This document shows, in pieces, positions 26,577-35,812 of a stretch of 64,000 bases of DNA. The notes under the pieces were generated by a model. The model saw only the letters and a list, made by a program, of their open reading frames with translations. It did no database searches and was not told the DNA's origin. The number at the start of each line of letters is the position of its first letter. The first letter of the stretch is position 1. A program made the translations under genes and the position numbers. Location of the stretch: contig DIGE01000002.1 in NCBI GenBank assembly GCA_002419465.1, forward strand, positions 54,727 to 118,726, given 5' to 3'. Origin of the DNA: Geobacter sp. UBA5730 (GTDB lineage Bacteria > Desulfobacterota > Desulfuromonadia > Geobacterales > Pseudopelobacteraceae).

Positions 26577-27617
26577 TTAACGAATTCTGACCGGCAGGGA
26601 CTGCCGCTCGAGGACTTCACCCACGATCCGGGCAAAGATGCCGGCCTCACCGGCCGCAGCAAAAAAACAGTCCGCATCGGCAGGGGCCAAGGCGATCAGC
26701 AGGCCACCGGAGGTCTGTGGATCGAATAACGGCAGCAAACGATCCGGCTCCAGCAGGGCGCAATCAAGCTGCTGCAGGTAATAATCCCGGTTGCGGTAGC
26801 AACCGGCCGGCACCATACCATCACCAATCAGGCCAGACAGTTCACTCATCAAGGGAATATCGTCAACCCGCAAGGCGACCGTCACCCCGGCCCCCTTGGC
26901 CATCTCGCAGCAATGGCCGATCAGACCAAAGCCGGTCACATCGGTACAGGCGCTGGGAGCGTGCATGAGCATCAATTCACCGGCCGCTCTGTTCAACAGC
27001 GTCATCCACTTGATCGCCTCGGCCTCGGCCCCTGGCGCCGCCAGCTCCCCCTTGATGGCGGTAGAGATGATGCCGCTCCCCAGCGGCTTGGTCAGGATCA
27101 GCTGATCGCCAGGCCTGGCGGTGCTGTTACGGATGATCCGGCCGGGATGGACCGTGCCGCTCACCGACAAACCGTATTTCAGTTCATCATCCTCAACCGT
27201 GTGCCCCCCTACCAGACAGCAGCCAGCCTCATTCAGGGCCTCCTGACCACCGGCCAGCACCTCAGCCAGCACCCAGTCTTCCATGCTGCAAGCCGGGAAA
27301 AAGGCCAGATTCATGGCGGTGACCGGCCGCGCCCCCATGGCATAGAGGTCGGACAGGGCGTTGGCAGCGGCAATCCGGCCGAACTGATATGGATCGTCCA
27401 CCGGCGGGGTGATGATGTCGCAGGTCTCAGCCAGGGCCAGCTCCGGTGTCAGGCAATAGACTCCCGCATCATCGGACGTCTCAGGTCCCACGAGCAGATT
27501 GGGGTCAACCGGGCGTTTCAGCCCCGACAAAGCATTTTCCAGACCCTCCGGGCCCAGCTTGGCCGCTCAGCCGGCCGCTTTGACCGTCTGGGTCAGTTTG
27601 ATTTTTTTGTTGGTCAT
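26577..27617 (-). CDS. selD: Selenide, water dikinase, selenocysteine-containing
   Basis: 346 residues if the in-frame TGA is read as selenocysteine. The ATG at 27617 gives MTNKKIKLTQTVKAAG-U17-AAKLGPEGL. Position 17 is the catalytic Cys of E. coli SelD, and downstream residues fit the AIRS/SelD fold (LVGPETSDDAGVY, MGARPVTAMNL, GGHTVEDDELKYG, CTDVTGFGLIGH). It makes selenophosphate from selenide and ATP. Ordinary gene calling would start at 27530 and lose the active site. The ATG overlaps the stop of alr. Confidence 0.93.
27567..27569 (-). other. Selenocysteine UGA codon (codon 17 of selD)
   Basis: TGA on the minus strand at the position of the catalytic Cys17 of E. coli SelD. About 12-24 bases further, GGCCC and GGGTC can pair as a small stem, a candidate bacterial SECIS apical hairpin. 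No start codon with a good ribosome site lies between this codon and the conserved downstream sequence. Confidence 0.9.
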
Positions 27618-28747
27618 TTCAGATACACCCTCGGCACCCGCTTTGAGATGCCGCAAAAGATTTCGTACGGGATGGTACCGGCCCACCCGGCCAGCTCTTC
27701 GGCCCGGATACTGTTGCCCTGCGGGTCACAACCCATCAGGGTGACCTCGTCCCCCACCGCCACATCGGGAATATGGGAGACATCCAGCATGAACCAATCC
27801 ATACAGACCGTGCCGGAGACCTGCGCCCGCTCACCCCGCACCAGCACCTGCCCCTTGTTGGTCAGGGCACGGCAGTAACCGTCGGCATAGCCCACCGGAA
27901 CACTGGCGATCAGACATCTGGCGCCGGCAGTGAAACGGCGGGCGTAACTGATGGCGGTGCCTGGCTCCACCCATTTCAGCATGGCGATCTTGCTCTTCAA
28001 CCGCATGACCGGCTTCAAATCCAGCTTGCCTTGGAAGTCGGACGAAGGCAGCGCCCCGTACAGGGCGATCCCCGGCCGCACCAGGTTGCAGAACGGGTAA
28101 TCCTTCAACAGGGCGCCGGCGCTATTGGCGATATGTACATAGCGTGGCGCATAACCAGCCGCACGCACCTGCCTGACCGCCCACTCGAAACGCTCGGCCT
28201 GCATCCGGGTGAAGTACTGACCCGATTCATCCAGCTCATCTGCAGAAGAAAAATGGGAGACCACCCCTTCCAGAAAGAGGTTGGGCAGCAGCTTCATGGC
28301 CTCCAGCAGGGCCGGCAGCTCGTTGTACGGTATCCCCAGGCGTCCCATGCCGGTATCAACCTTCAGGTGCACCAACGCCTTGCGGTAGAGCTTGCCGGCC
28401 GCCTGGTCCAGGGCCTTCAGCTGTTCCAGCGAGAATACCGCGGTGGAGACGTTATAGCCGACGCATTTACGCTCCTGGCCGGGGTACACCCCTCCCAGCA
28501 GCAGGATCGGCTTGTCGATGCCGGCCTTGCGCAACTGGATCGCTTCGGCCAGAAAGGCCACACCAAAAGCATCAACCCCTTGCTGTTCCAGTTCTCGACT
28601 GACCTCAAGAAAGCCATGCCCATAGGCATCGGCCTTGACTATGGCCAGCACCCCGGCCCGCGAAGGTACCGAGGCCCGCACGGTACGATAATTCTCGCGC
28701 AGGGCGGCCAGATTGATTTCGGCAAAGGTTGGGCGGCTGTCATACAT
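27614..28747 (-). CDS. alr: Alanine racemase
   Basis: 377 residues. PLP lysine in LAIVKADAYGHG; LHLKVDTGMGRLGI-type segment (VHLKVDTGMGRLGI); HIANSAGAL; catalytic Tyr region AISYARRF; C-terminal VCMDWFMLDVS. It supplies D-alanine for peptidoglycan. The ATG at 28747 begins MYDSRPTFAEINLAALRENYR as expected, but the AGGAG is far (about 19 bases), so the start is not fully settled. Its stop overlaps selD (ATGA). Confidence 0.94.
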   Translation of the reverse strand: MYDSRPTFAEINLAALRENYRTVRASVPSRAGVLAIVKADAYGHGFLEVSRELEQQGVDAFGVAFLAEAIQLRKAGIDKPILLLGGVYPGQERKCVGYNVSTAVFSLEQLKALDQAAGKLYRKALVHLKVDTGMGRLGIPYNELPALLEAMKLLPNLFLEGVVSHFSSADELDESGQYFTRMQAERFEWAVRQVRAAGYAPRYVHIANSAGALLKDYPFCNLVRPGIALYGALPSSDFQGKLDLKPVMRLKSKIAMLKWVEPGTAISYARRFTAGARCLIASVPVGYADGYCRALTNKGQVLVRGERAQVSGTVCMDWFMLDVSHIPDVAVGDEVTLMGCDPQGNSIRAEELAGWAGTIPYEIFCGISKRVPRVYLK

Positions 28748-28808
28748 GGTCTGGATTCTTACCACGGCTCCTGATGACGGGCAACGAGAAAACAATGTTT
28801 TGGGGCAG

Positions 28809-28837
28809 TTGACGCAATAAACGTTTTAGCGTATGGT
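28809..28837 (+). promoter_or_regulatory. Promoter of the thiED-thiC operon
   Basis: TTGACG, a 17-base spacer and TATGGT. Transcription would start a few bases before the TPP riboswitch. Confidence 0.6.
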
Positions 28838-28844
28838 GACACTC

Positions 28845-28937
28845 GCCCTGGGGGAGCCGTTTCCGTAGCAACTGGCTGAGACAGCGATAATGCTGAACCC
28901 CTGAACCTGAACCGGGTAATGCCGGCGGAGGAAAGCG
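28845..28937 (+). promoter_or_regulatory. TPP (THI-box) riboswitch
   Basis: The conserved core elements occur in order: CTGGGGGAGCC, GGCTGAGA, ACCCCTGAACCTGA, GGGTAATGCCGGCGGAGGAAAGC. It lies directly upstream of a terminator hairpin and the thiamine genes, so it should reduce their expression when TPP is abundant. Confidence 0.93.
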
Positions 28938-28954
28938 GCCTGTTTGCAGTTTCC

Positions 28955-28988
28955 AGGGCCGTTCTGTATCCGCAGAGCGGCCCTTTTT
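28955..28988 (+). terminator. Riboswitch-controlled intrinsic terminator
   Basis: 12-bp stem (AGGGCCGTTCTG / CAGAGCGGCCCT, one G-U pair) followed by TTTTT, between the TPP aptamer and thiED. Probably the regulated attenuator. Confidence 0.85.
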
Positions 28989-29004
28989 CGTCACGAGGCA
29001 ATTT

Positions 29005-30486
29005 ATGTCCACCACACAACGTTCACCGCTGCGACTGGTCCCACCGCCCAAGGGTGGTGGCTCAGAACGACCGATCGGGGGCGTGTACCTGATTACCGAT
29101 CAGCAGGACGATCTGCTGGAGCGGGTCCGCATCGCACTGCGCGGCGGGATCAGCATCCTGCAATACCGGGCCAAGCACAAGCCTCATGAGGCCTGTCTGG
29201 CAGAAGGGGCTGCCCTCAAGCAGCTCTGTAGCGCCAATAACGTCGTATTCATCGTCAACGACGATCTCAAGCTGGCCAGGGAGCTGGATGCCGACGGCGT
29301 CCACCTGGGCCAGGATGACGGCAGCCCGTCCGCTGCCAGAGAGTTCCTGGGGCCAGACAAGATCATCGGGGTTTCCACCCATAACCTGGAAGAAGCGCTT
29401 CAGGCTGAGGAACAAGGGGCTGACTACCTGGGCTTCGGCGCCATGTACCCCACCGGCAGCAAGTCGGTGACCAAGATGCCCGGCACTGCAGGCCTGGCTG
29501 CCATCCGCGACAGGGTCAAACTGCCGATTGTGGCGATTGGCGGTATCAGCCCGGCCAACGCCTGCCGGGTGATTGAGGCCGGCGCCAACGCTGTGGCGGT
29601 GATCTCATCGGTCCTCTCGGCGGCCCGGCCGGACCTGGCCGTGGCTGAGCTGCGACTTCTTTTCAACCGGACTGCCGCATTCCCCCGTGGCGCCGTCTTG
29701 ACGGTAGCCGGTAGTGATTCCGGCGGTGGCGCCGGCATCCAGGCCGACCTGAAGACCATTACGCTCTTGGGCAGCTATGGCGCCTCGGCCCTGACCGCCC
29801 TGACCGCCCAGAACACCCGCGGCGTGCAGTCGATCCACGGCCTGCCCCCCAGCTTCGTCAAGGATCAGCTTATTGCCGTGCTTTCTGATCTGCCGATTGA
29901 TGTGATCAAGACCGGCATGCTGCACACCCCGGCCATCATCTCCATGCTGGCCGAACAGCTCGCTGAAAAATCCCGCCTGCTACCGGCCGTGATAGACCCG
30001 GTGATGGTGGCCAAGGGCGGCGCGCACCTGCTGGAGCGGGATGCCGTGGCGGTTTTCATCAGTGAACTGCTGCCCCAGGCCTACCTGCTGACCCCCAACC
30101 TGCCGGAGGCGGAGCGTCTGCTGAATCGTCGCATCCTGACCGTTCACGACATGGAACAGGCCGCCCGTCAGCTGCACGAACTGGGCGCGGCCAATGTGCT
30201 GGTCAAGGGAGGGCACCTGACCGGTTCCGATGCCATGGATATCCTGTTCGATGGCACCACGCTGCACCGGTTTAACGCCGAGCGCATCTTCAGCAGTTCC
30301 ACCCACGGCACCGGCTGCAGCTACGCCTCGGCCATCGCCAGTTTCCTGGCCCAAGGTGAACCGCTGCTCGAAGCGGTGCGCCGCGCTAAACTGTTCATTA
30401 CCAACGCCATCCGTTTGGCCCGCCCCCTGGGCAAGGGTCACGGACCAATCAACCATTATCTCGCTGCAAAGGAATCAGACCAATGA
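29005..30486 (+). CDS. thiED: ThiE-ThiD fusion: thiamine-phosphate synthase / HMP(-P) kinase
   Basis: 493 residues. Residues about 25-220 are ThiE, a TIM barrel: GGVYLITDQQ, ISILQYRAKHK, VNDDLKLARELDADGVHLGQDD, YLGFGAMYPTGSK. Residues about 230-490 are ThiD, a ribokinase fold: VLTVAGSDSGGGAGIQADLKTI, DPVMVAKGG, STHGTGCSYASAIASFLA. The fusion would phosphorylate HMP twice and join it to thiazole phosphate. It is under the TPP riboswitch and its stop overlaps thiC (ATGA). Confidence 0.95.
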   Translation: MSTTQRSPLRLVPPPKGGGSERPIGGVYLITDQQDDLLERVRIALRGGISILQYRAKHKPHEACLAEGAALKQLCSANNVVFIVNDDLKLARELDADGVHLGQDDGSPSAAREFLGPDKIIGVSTHNLEEALQAEEQGADYLGFGAMYPTGSKSVTKMPGTAGLAAIRDRVKLPIVAIGGISPANACRVIEAGANAVAVISSVLSAARPDLAVAELRLLFNRTAAFPRGAVLTVAGSDSGGGAGIQADLKTITLLGSYGASALTALTAQNTRGVQSIHGLPPSFVKDQLIAVLSDLPIDVIKTGMLHTPAIISMLAEQLAEKSRLLPAVIDPVMVAKGGAHLLERDAVAVFISELLPQAYLLTPNLPEAERLLNRRILTVHDMEQAARQLHELGAANVLVKGGHLTGSDAMDILFDGTTLHRFNAERIFSSSTHGTGCSYASAIASFLAQGEPLLEAVRRAKLFITNAIRLARPLGKGHGPINHYLAAKESDQ

Positions 30487-31772
30487 CCCAACTTGAATAC
30501 GCCCTCAAAGGGATTATCACCGACAAGATGAAAACCGCCGCCGCCAGCGAAGGGGTTGAGCCTGAACTGATCCGCGCCGGTGTTGCAAAGGGCACCATTA
30601 TCATCTGCCACAACGACAAGACCCACCAGCACGGCGTTCCCCTGCCGGTCGGCGCCGGTCTGCGCACCAAGGTCAACGCCAACATCGGCACCTCGGCCGA
30701 CGACACCGATATCACCAAGGAACTTGAAAAGGCCCGGGTAGCGGTCAAATACGGAGCCGATGCCATCATGGACCTTTCCACCGGCGGTCCGGTGGACGAG
30801 ATTCGACGGGCGATCATCGCAGAAACAACCGCCTGCATCGGCTCGGTACCGCTTTACCAGGCCGCCACCGACACCGTGCGGATTCACAAGAAGGCGATGG
30901 TTGAGATGACGGTGGATGACATCTTCAAAGGGATCATCAAACATGCCGATGACGGGGTGGACTTCATCACCGTGCACTGCGGCGTGACCCGCTCCACCGT
31001 CGAGCGGATGAAGAACGAAGGCCGGGTCATGGACGTGGTCTCCCGCGGCGGCGCCTTCACCATTGAGTGGATGATGCATAACAACAGGGAAAACCCGCTC
31101 TTCGAGAACTTTGACCGCCTGCTGGAGATCGTCAAGGAGTACGACATCACCCTGTCACTGGGAGACGGCTTCCGTCCCGGCTGTCTGGCCGACGCCACCG
31201 ACCGGGCCCAGATCCATGAACTGATCATCCTGGGGGAGTTGACCCAGCGGGCCTGGGATGCCGGTGTACAGGTGATGATCGAGGGGCCTGGCCATGTGCC
31301 CCTGAACCAGATCCAGACCAACATCCAGCTCCAGAAACGGCTTTGCCACGGCGCGCCGTTCTACGTGCTGGGGCCGTTGGTGACCGATATCGCACCGGGC
31401 TACGATCATATCACCTGCGCCATCGGCGGCGCCATTGCCGGTGCGGCCGGTGCCGACTTCCTCTGCTATGTCACCCCTTCGGAACATCTGGCCCTGCCGG
31501 AGATCGAGGATGTGCGCAACGGCGTGGTGGCGTCACGCATCGCCGCCCATGCCGCTGATATCGCCAAGGGTGTCCCCGGGGCCATCGAAAAGGATCTGGC
31601 CATGGCCAGAGCCCGCAAAAAACTGGACTGGGAGGGTCAATTCGCCATGGCGCTGGACCCTGACCGGGCCAGGGAATACCGTGCCAACTCACCGGTTTCC
31701 GACCATGGCGCCTGCACCATGTGCGGAGCGTTTTGCGCGTACAAGGTCATGGACGAAGCCATGAAAAAATAG
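30483..31772 (+). CDS. thiC: Phosphomethylpyrimidine synthase
   Basis: 429 residues, the short clade of ThiC. A radical-SAM enzyme that converts AIR to HMP-P. Conserved segments: MDLSTGGPVDEIRR, DFITVHCGVTRSTVERM, SLGDGFRPGCLADATDRAQI, IEGPGHVPLNQI. The C-terminal cluster ligands are CTMCGAFC, a spacing one residue shorter than in E. coli. Overlaps thiED by 4 bases. Confidence 0.96.
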   Translation: MTQLEYALKGIITDKMKTAAASEGVEPELIRAGVAKGTIIICHNDKTHQHGVPLPVGAGLRTKVNANIGTSADDTDITKELEKARVAVKYGADAIMDLSTGGPVDEIRRAIIAETTACIGSVPLYQAATDTVRIHKKAMVEMTVDDIFKGIIKHADDGVDFITVHCGVTRSTVERMKNEGRVMDVVSRGGAFTIEWMMHNNRENPLFENFDRLLEIVKEYDITLSLGDGFRPGCLADATDRAQIHELIILGELTQRAWDAGVQVMIEGPGHVPLNQIQTNIQLQKRLCHGAPFYVLGPLVTDIAPGYDHITCAIGGAIAGAAGADFLCYVTPSEHLALPEIEDVRNGVVASRIAAHAADIAKGVPGAIEKDLAMARARKKLDWEGQFAMALDPDRAREYRANSPVSDHGACTMCGAFCAYKVMDEAMKK

Positions 31773-31783
31773 GAGGGCTGGTC

Positions 31784-32203
31784 ATGGGCGACATCACCCG
31801 CTTCGGTATCTCGATCGACAGCGACCTGCTGGCCAGTTTTGACCGGCTTCTGGTACAAAAAGGCTACCAGAACCGTTCAGAGGCGATCCGTGACCTGATC
31901 AGGGCAGCCATTGTGGAGGAGAAGACGGATGCCGGCCACGAACAGATGGTTGGGACCGTTACCATGGTTTACAATCACCACGTCCGCGACCTGGCAGACA
32001 AGTTGACGGAACACCAGCATCAACACCACACACAGGTCATCTCTGCCTTGCATGTCCACCTTGATGCCCACAACTGCCTGGAAGTACTGGTGCTGAAAGG
32101 CAGCAGTGCCGAGATCAACCGGATTGCTGATGAACTGTTGGGCGTCAAAGGCGTCAAGCACGGCAAACTGTTTGTCACCTCGGCAACTCCCGAACAGCAT
32201 TAG
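31784..32203 (+). CDS. nikR: Nickel-responsive regulator NikR
   Basis: 139 residues. Ribbon-helix-helix N-terminus (RFGISIDSDLLASFDRLLVQKGYQNRSEAIRDLIR) and an ACT-like nickel-binding domain with HHVRD, HVHLDAHNCLEVL (His and Cys ligands). Binds DNA as a tetramer and represses nickel uptake when Ni(II) is present. AGGAGG precedes the ATG. tonB follows by 4 bases, suggesting control of TonB-dependent nickel import. Confidence 0.92.
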   Translation: MGDITRFGISIDSDLLASFDRLLVQKGYQNRSEAIRDLIRAAIVEEKTDAGHEQMVGTVTMVYNHHVRDLADKLTEHQHQHHTQVISALHVHLDAHNCLEVLVLKGSSAEINRIADELLGVKGVKHGKLFVTSATPEQH

Positions 32204-32207
32204 CACC

Positions 32208-32930
32208 ATGGTGGCTGCCCACAAAAACCGGAAAACCATCCGGCCATACCTGCTGGGCTCGCTGCTGCTGCATGGCTTGATCACCCTGGCACTGCTCGGG
32301 CAACTTCCCAAGGGGGGAGCAGAGCAGCCAAAAACCCAGAGCCTGCTGCTGGCCGATCTGGCATCACCGCCTGCGCCAGTAAAATCCAACCGGAAAACCG
32401 CTCCGCCATCCAGGCCCGCTCCGGCGATACAACCATCAACACTCATCCGGACGCTTGTTCCAGCACCACCGGCACCAAGCACCAGCACACTCCCGACGCG
32501 CCAGAGTGAACCAGCCCCGCTGCCACCAGCTGCTCCAACGGTCAGCGTCAGCCATGTCAAGGCCGGCATCGCTACCGGATCCGCAGTCACGAACCAGACA
32601 ACAGCTCCTGCAGGTGAGGCCTCCAGCGAACAGACCCAACCGCTGGACATGGCCTTTGGCAGCACCAGTGGTCCAAGGTTCAGCAAACAGGTGTTACCGA
32701 TCTACCCTTCTCTGGCAAAACGACGCGGACAAGAAGGGGTTGTCCTGTTACGCCTGAGCATCAGCGCAACCGGCCACGTAACCCGGCTCGAACTGCTTGA
32801 GGACCCGGGCTTTGGCTTTGCCGAGGCGGCCCAGACAGCAATCCGCAACTCAAGTTTCACGCCGGCCCTGCACAACGGTAAACCAATTGCCGTCCGGGCC
32901 GTGTTGCCGGTCCGCTTTACACTGCGCTAG
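32208..32930 (+). CDS. TonB family energy transducer
   Basis: 240 residues: one N-terminal membrane helix (PYLLGSLLLHGLITLALLG), a long Pro/Ala-rich periplasmic linker, and a C-terminal TonB domain (about 155-240) with YPSLAKRRGQEGVVLLRLSISATGHVTRLELLEDPGFG. It would couple proton motive force to outer-membrane receptors. The ATG follows the nikR stop by 4 bases; the ribosome site is weak. Confidence 0.85.
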   Translation: MVAAHKNRKTIRPYLLGSLLLHGLITLALLGQLPKGGAEQPKTQSLLLADLASPPAPVKSNRKTAPPSRPAPAIQPSTLIRTLVPAPPAPSTSTLPTRQSEPAPLPPAAPTVSVSHVKAGIATGSAVTNQTTAPAGEASSEQTQPLDMAFGSTSGPRFSKQVLPIYPSLAKRRGQEGVVLLRLSISATGHVTRLELLEDPGFGFAEAAQTAIRNSSFTPALHNGKPIAVRAVLPVRFTLR

Positions 32931-32959
32931 ACTGCGGGGGACTGCTGGCGCCGGGACCA

Positions 32960-33310
32960 CTAGCACAAGAGCAGGTCTATCTTCCGCAGCCCCTCCAAAG
33001 CTCCACAGGCCAGTCCGATATGGGGAGCCTGAATCTCCGGTTCACGGGTATTGATCCGAATGACGGTGGCCTTTTCACTGTGCAGGCCCAGCCGTTCCGA
33101 CGTGGCCCTGATAGTCGGAATAGCCGTCCCTGCCCCCAGCTCAATCACCGCAATCCGCCTGTCTCCCTGATCATCCAGAAACTGTTGAGAACGCTGTTCC
33201 TGCTGACGGGTGCGATCCGGCAACCATGACCAGTCACCAAACATCAGGATATTGGGACGGCTGACCCCGCCACAGTGCGGACAACGGGGAATACGGCCAG
33301 CCCCCTGATT
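32960..33310 (-). pseudogene. C-terminal remnant of a SIR2-type NAD-dependent deacetylase
   Basis: An open frame of about 116 codons encodes RIPRCPHCGGVSRPNILMFGDWSW, which fits the second half of the sirtuin zinc ribbon and the following NAD-domain segment; GDRRIAVIELGAGTAIPTIR continues it. The NAD-binding N-terminal half, including the GAGxS motif, is missing. Stop codons occur directly upstream, and the roadblock gene ends there. No credible start. I read it as a decaying fragment. Confidence 0.6.
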
Positions 33311-33330
33311 TCAAGATGCTCATACAGCGG

Positions 33331-34104
33331 TCAAATACCTTCCCAGCCGAACAAACCGGTGCCTTTCGGCACCTCTACCGTTACCTGATCACCCTCCTTG
33401 ACACCCAGATGTTCGGCGGCCGCCAGCGTCAACACCACCATCCCGTCATAGAGGCTCTCCTTGTCATGCTCGATGATCTGTAACGGGATGTTTGAAGACA
33501 CACCGGTCTTGAGATTGGCCAGAATGAACTTTTTGGAAGGGTTGCTGCTGGAGTGACGCCAGATGCTGCGACAGGTGGCCCGGTTGACCGAGATATGTTC
33601 TTCCATCGACTCCCAGAAGGTGCCACCGGTTTTTTCAAGGATCGACACCCGCAACAACTGCTTGCCGTTTTGAACGGGCAGTGGCATGAAGGTCCAGCCG
33701 GTGCCGGAGGGGGTCGGCGGCGTCAATTCACGGGGCGCTGTCGCTGCTGCGCTGCTGGCTGCCGGAGCCAGCGGGATTTTTTCAATCTTTTTAGCGGCCA
33801 CATTCAAGGCGATTGAAAGCATCTGCAGGTTAGCCCCATGCTCACAAATCAGCACCAGGGACCGTTCCGCTATCGGCCGCACGATCAGCTTCCCCAGTTC
33901 AAAGCGCAGTTCAGCCAGTCGCACGCCACCGGTAAGCTCTTCCAGGCCAATTTCCTGTTCTGCCAGAACCAATGCGGCATGAGCCACCTGATCCTTATCG
34001 AACAAGGACGGCAAGGACTCAACCAGCACCCGCCCGCTGTCGTCCATGACCAGCCCGCCCATTACCCCTTGTGAGGTAAGCACACCGCTCAGCACCGCTT
34101 CCAT
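33331..34104 (-). CDS. Roadblock/LC7 domain protein
   Basis: 257 residues. The N-terminal 110 have a roadblock/LC7 pattern (GVMGGLVMDDSGRVLVES, IVRPIAERSLVLICEHGANLQMLSIALN). After an Ala/Pro linker, the C-terminal part (about 135-257) is unassigned and ends in a small beta domain (KEGDQVTVEVPKGTGLFGW). Such proteins often regulate small GTPases such as MglA; no GTPase gene is seen here. Paired with the next gene upstream. Confidence 0.65.
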   Translation of the reverse strand: MEAVLSGVLTSQGVMGGLVMDDSGRVLVESLPSLFDKDQVAHAALVLAEQEIGLEELTGGVRLAELRFELGKLIVRPIAERSLVLICEHGANLQMLSIALNVAAKKIEKIPLAPAASSAAATAPRELTPPTPSGTGWTFMPLPVQNGKQLLRVSILEKTGGTFWESMEEHISVNRATCRSIWRHSSSNPSKKFILANLKTGVSSNIPLQIIEHDKESLYDGMVVLTLAAAEHLGVKEGDQVTVEVPKGTGLFGWEGI

Positions 34105-34113
34105 GGCTGCCTC

Positions 34114-34833
34114 CTAATTCTGTCCGGACAAAGCTCGACGGATTTCGCTCTCGACAACGGATGGCTTACTGGCCTCTGCTACCTCGGCAAACAGGTAGTT
34201 TTTCGGACCTTCCAGCACAACCAGATGGGCCTTGCCCCCCTGAATCACCGCCCCCTTGAAAGCGCCGAGTCCCATGCTTTCGCCGACACGGCCCGAAGTC
34301 GTCACCAGGTACATACCTTGCGCCACCAAGCTCTCACTATTGACGCCAATCGACTGCACGGCCTCACCCTGACGGGTGGTCAGCACCGCCTCCGTCAAAC
34401 CGTTGATAGAGCCAAGACGATCTTTCACGGTCACTCCTTTCACCTGCTGCGGCGCTGCACCCGTTGCTGCCTGTTCCTGCCGGAGACCGGCAGCCACCTC
34501 ATCCTGAATGCGGACCGCATCCAGCAACAAGAACTGCAATCTCTCGCCGAGTGTCTGGCGGGTGGTGGTGACCTTTGGCTCAACGCTGAAACTGCCGCCA
34601 CCCCATACGACGATGGCGTCAAAGGCAGCCTTGCCCTCAAGCTGATCCAATTCGGCGTGGATCACCTCGCCATCACGGAAAAACAACAGCCCTGTCTTCC
34701 CTCCGCGTTCAACGGCTATCCTGCCGGTAAAACGGGACAGGCCCTTGAACTGCAGCAGTTCCAGCAGATCCATGCCGGTTACTGCGCCATCAAAGCCAGC
34801 AGCTGTCTGCTGCAACACCGTGTTTACCTGCAT
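34114..34833 (-). CDS. DUF4388 plus roadblock-like protein
   Basis: 239 residues. The N-terminal DUF4388 (PATAN-like) region is seen in DLLELLQFKGLSRFTGRIAVERGGKTGLLFFRDGEVIHAELDQLEGKAAF. The second half (about 130-239) is roadblock-like (GLTEAVLTTRQGEAVQSIGVNSE, AHLVVLEGPKNYLFAEV). It lies 9 bases before the other roadblock gene and is presumably cotranscribed. Role in signalling or polarity is inferred. Confidence 0.65.
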   Translation of the reverse strand: MQVNTVLQQTAAGFDGAVTGMDLLELLQFKGLSRFTGRIAVERGGKTGLLFFRDGEVIHAELDQLEGKAAFDAIVVWGGGSFSVEPKVTTTRQTLGERLQFLLLDAVRIQDEVAAGLRQEQAATGAAPQQVKGVTVKDRLGSINGLTEAVLTTRQGEAVQSIGVNSESLVAQGMYLVTTSGRVGESMGLGAFKGAVIQGGKAHLVVLEGPKNYLFAEVAEASKPSVVESEIRRALSGQN

Positions 34834-35058
34834 AGGTCACCCCCGATCAGGTTAAACAGCTTTCTATTTATTCACCACAAGTAAAAAATAGCCTTCGTAT
34901 ATGAATATATCAATTAACAGATCACCATGTAAACAGCTATTTTATATGCCTCAGCAAACAAGCAGCAACACAATAACAAGGGTTTATTTTTTCATAATTT
35001 CATGATCTACGCCTGATGTTTGGCCGGGTTTGCGGCGGTGCCCCGTGCGGCGAGAGAC

Positions 35059-35085
35059 TTGACGCGGGTCGTTGGTTAGTATAGA
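35059..35085 (+). promoter_or_regulatory. Possible promoter of tRNA-Thr
   Basis: TTGACG and TATAGA with a 15-base spacer, followed 17 bases later by the tRNA. The spacing is short. Confidence 0.4.
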
Positions 35086-35102
35086 AGATAACACCTCAGC
35101 AG

Positions 35103-35178
<76 letters not shown>

Positions 35179-35377
35179 TTAAATACAAGGACTTAGCTAA
35201 AACCAGCTAGGTCCTTTTTCGTTTCATGTTGTATTATATGTTGTAATAAATTTGCATACAACATGGAATTTTATGAAACCAATTGAAACAAAACGATTAA
35301 GAAATCTATCTCCTTCCCCCTCTTGATACCTCAAATTCAATGTTGCCTAACCACCAAATCGTGATATTGTATGTCAT

Positions 35378-35812
35378 ATGAAACCAAGGCTTGTACTCGA
35401 TACAAATGTGCTGATAACAGCCATGTGCAATCAGAATGGTGCATCGCATCTTCTTATTCGCTGGGCTTTGGCCGATAGAATTGTGCTGCTGGCATCACCG
35501 GCATTATGGTTGGAGTACGAGGCGGTCCTTAAACGACCAGAGATAAGGTTGCGGCATGGAATTGCACCTGAAGATTTAGATGTGGTTCTTGATACCCTTG
35601 CAGCACACGTTGAGTCAGTTCATCTGAGCTACCTTTGGCGTCCACAACTGCGAGACCCCAATGACGAAATGGTTCTGGAGACTGCTTTAAATGCCAGAGC
35701 TGATGCACTGGTTACTTTCAACACCAAAGACTTTGCAGAAGCTGCTAAACGATTTGCCCTAAAGCTGGCAACGCCAAGTGAATGCATCAAACTTATAGGA
35801 GAACCGATATGA
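35378..35812 (+). CDS. PIN-domain toxin
   Basis: 144 residues matching the putative toxin PIN family (COG1569-like). Acidic metal-binding positions: D8 in RLVLDTNVL, E48 in LWLEYEAVL, D93/D96 in LRDPNDEMVLE, D in FNTKDFAEA. Predicted ribonuclease. Its TGA overlaps the ATG of the antitoxin, an order (toxin first) common in this family. Confidence 0.82.
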   Translation: MKPRLVLDTNVLITAMCNQNGASHLLIRWALADRIVLLASPALWLEYEAVLKRPEIRLRHGIAPEDLDVVLDTLAAHVESVHLSYLWRPQLRDPNDEMVLETALNARADALVTFNTKDFAEAAKRFALKLATPSECIKLIGEPI

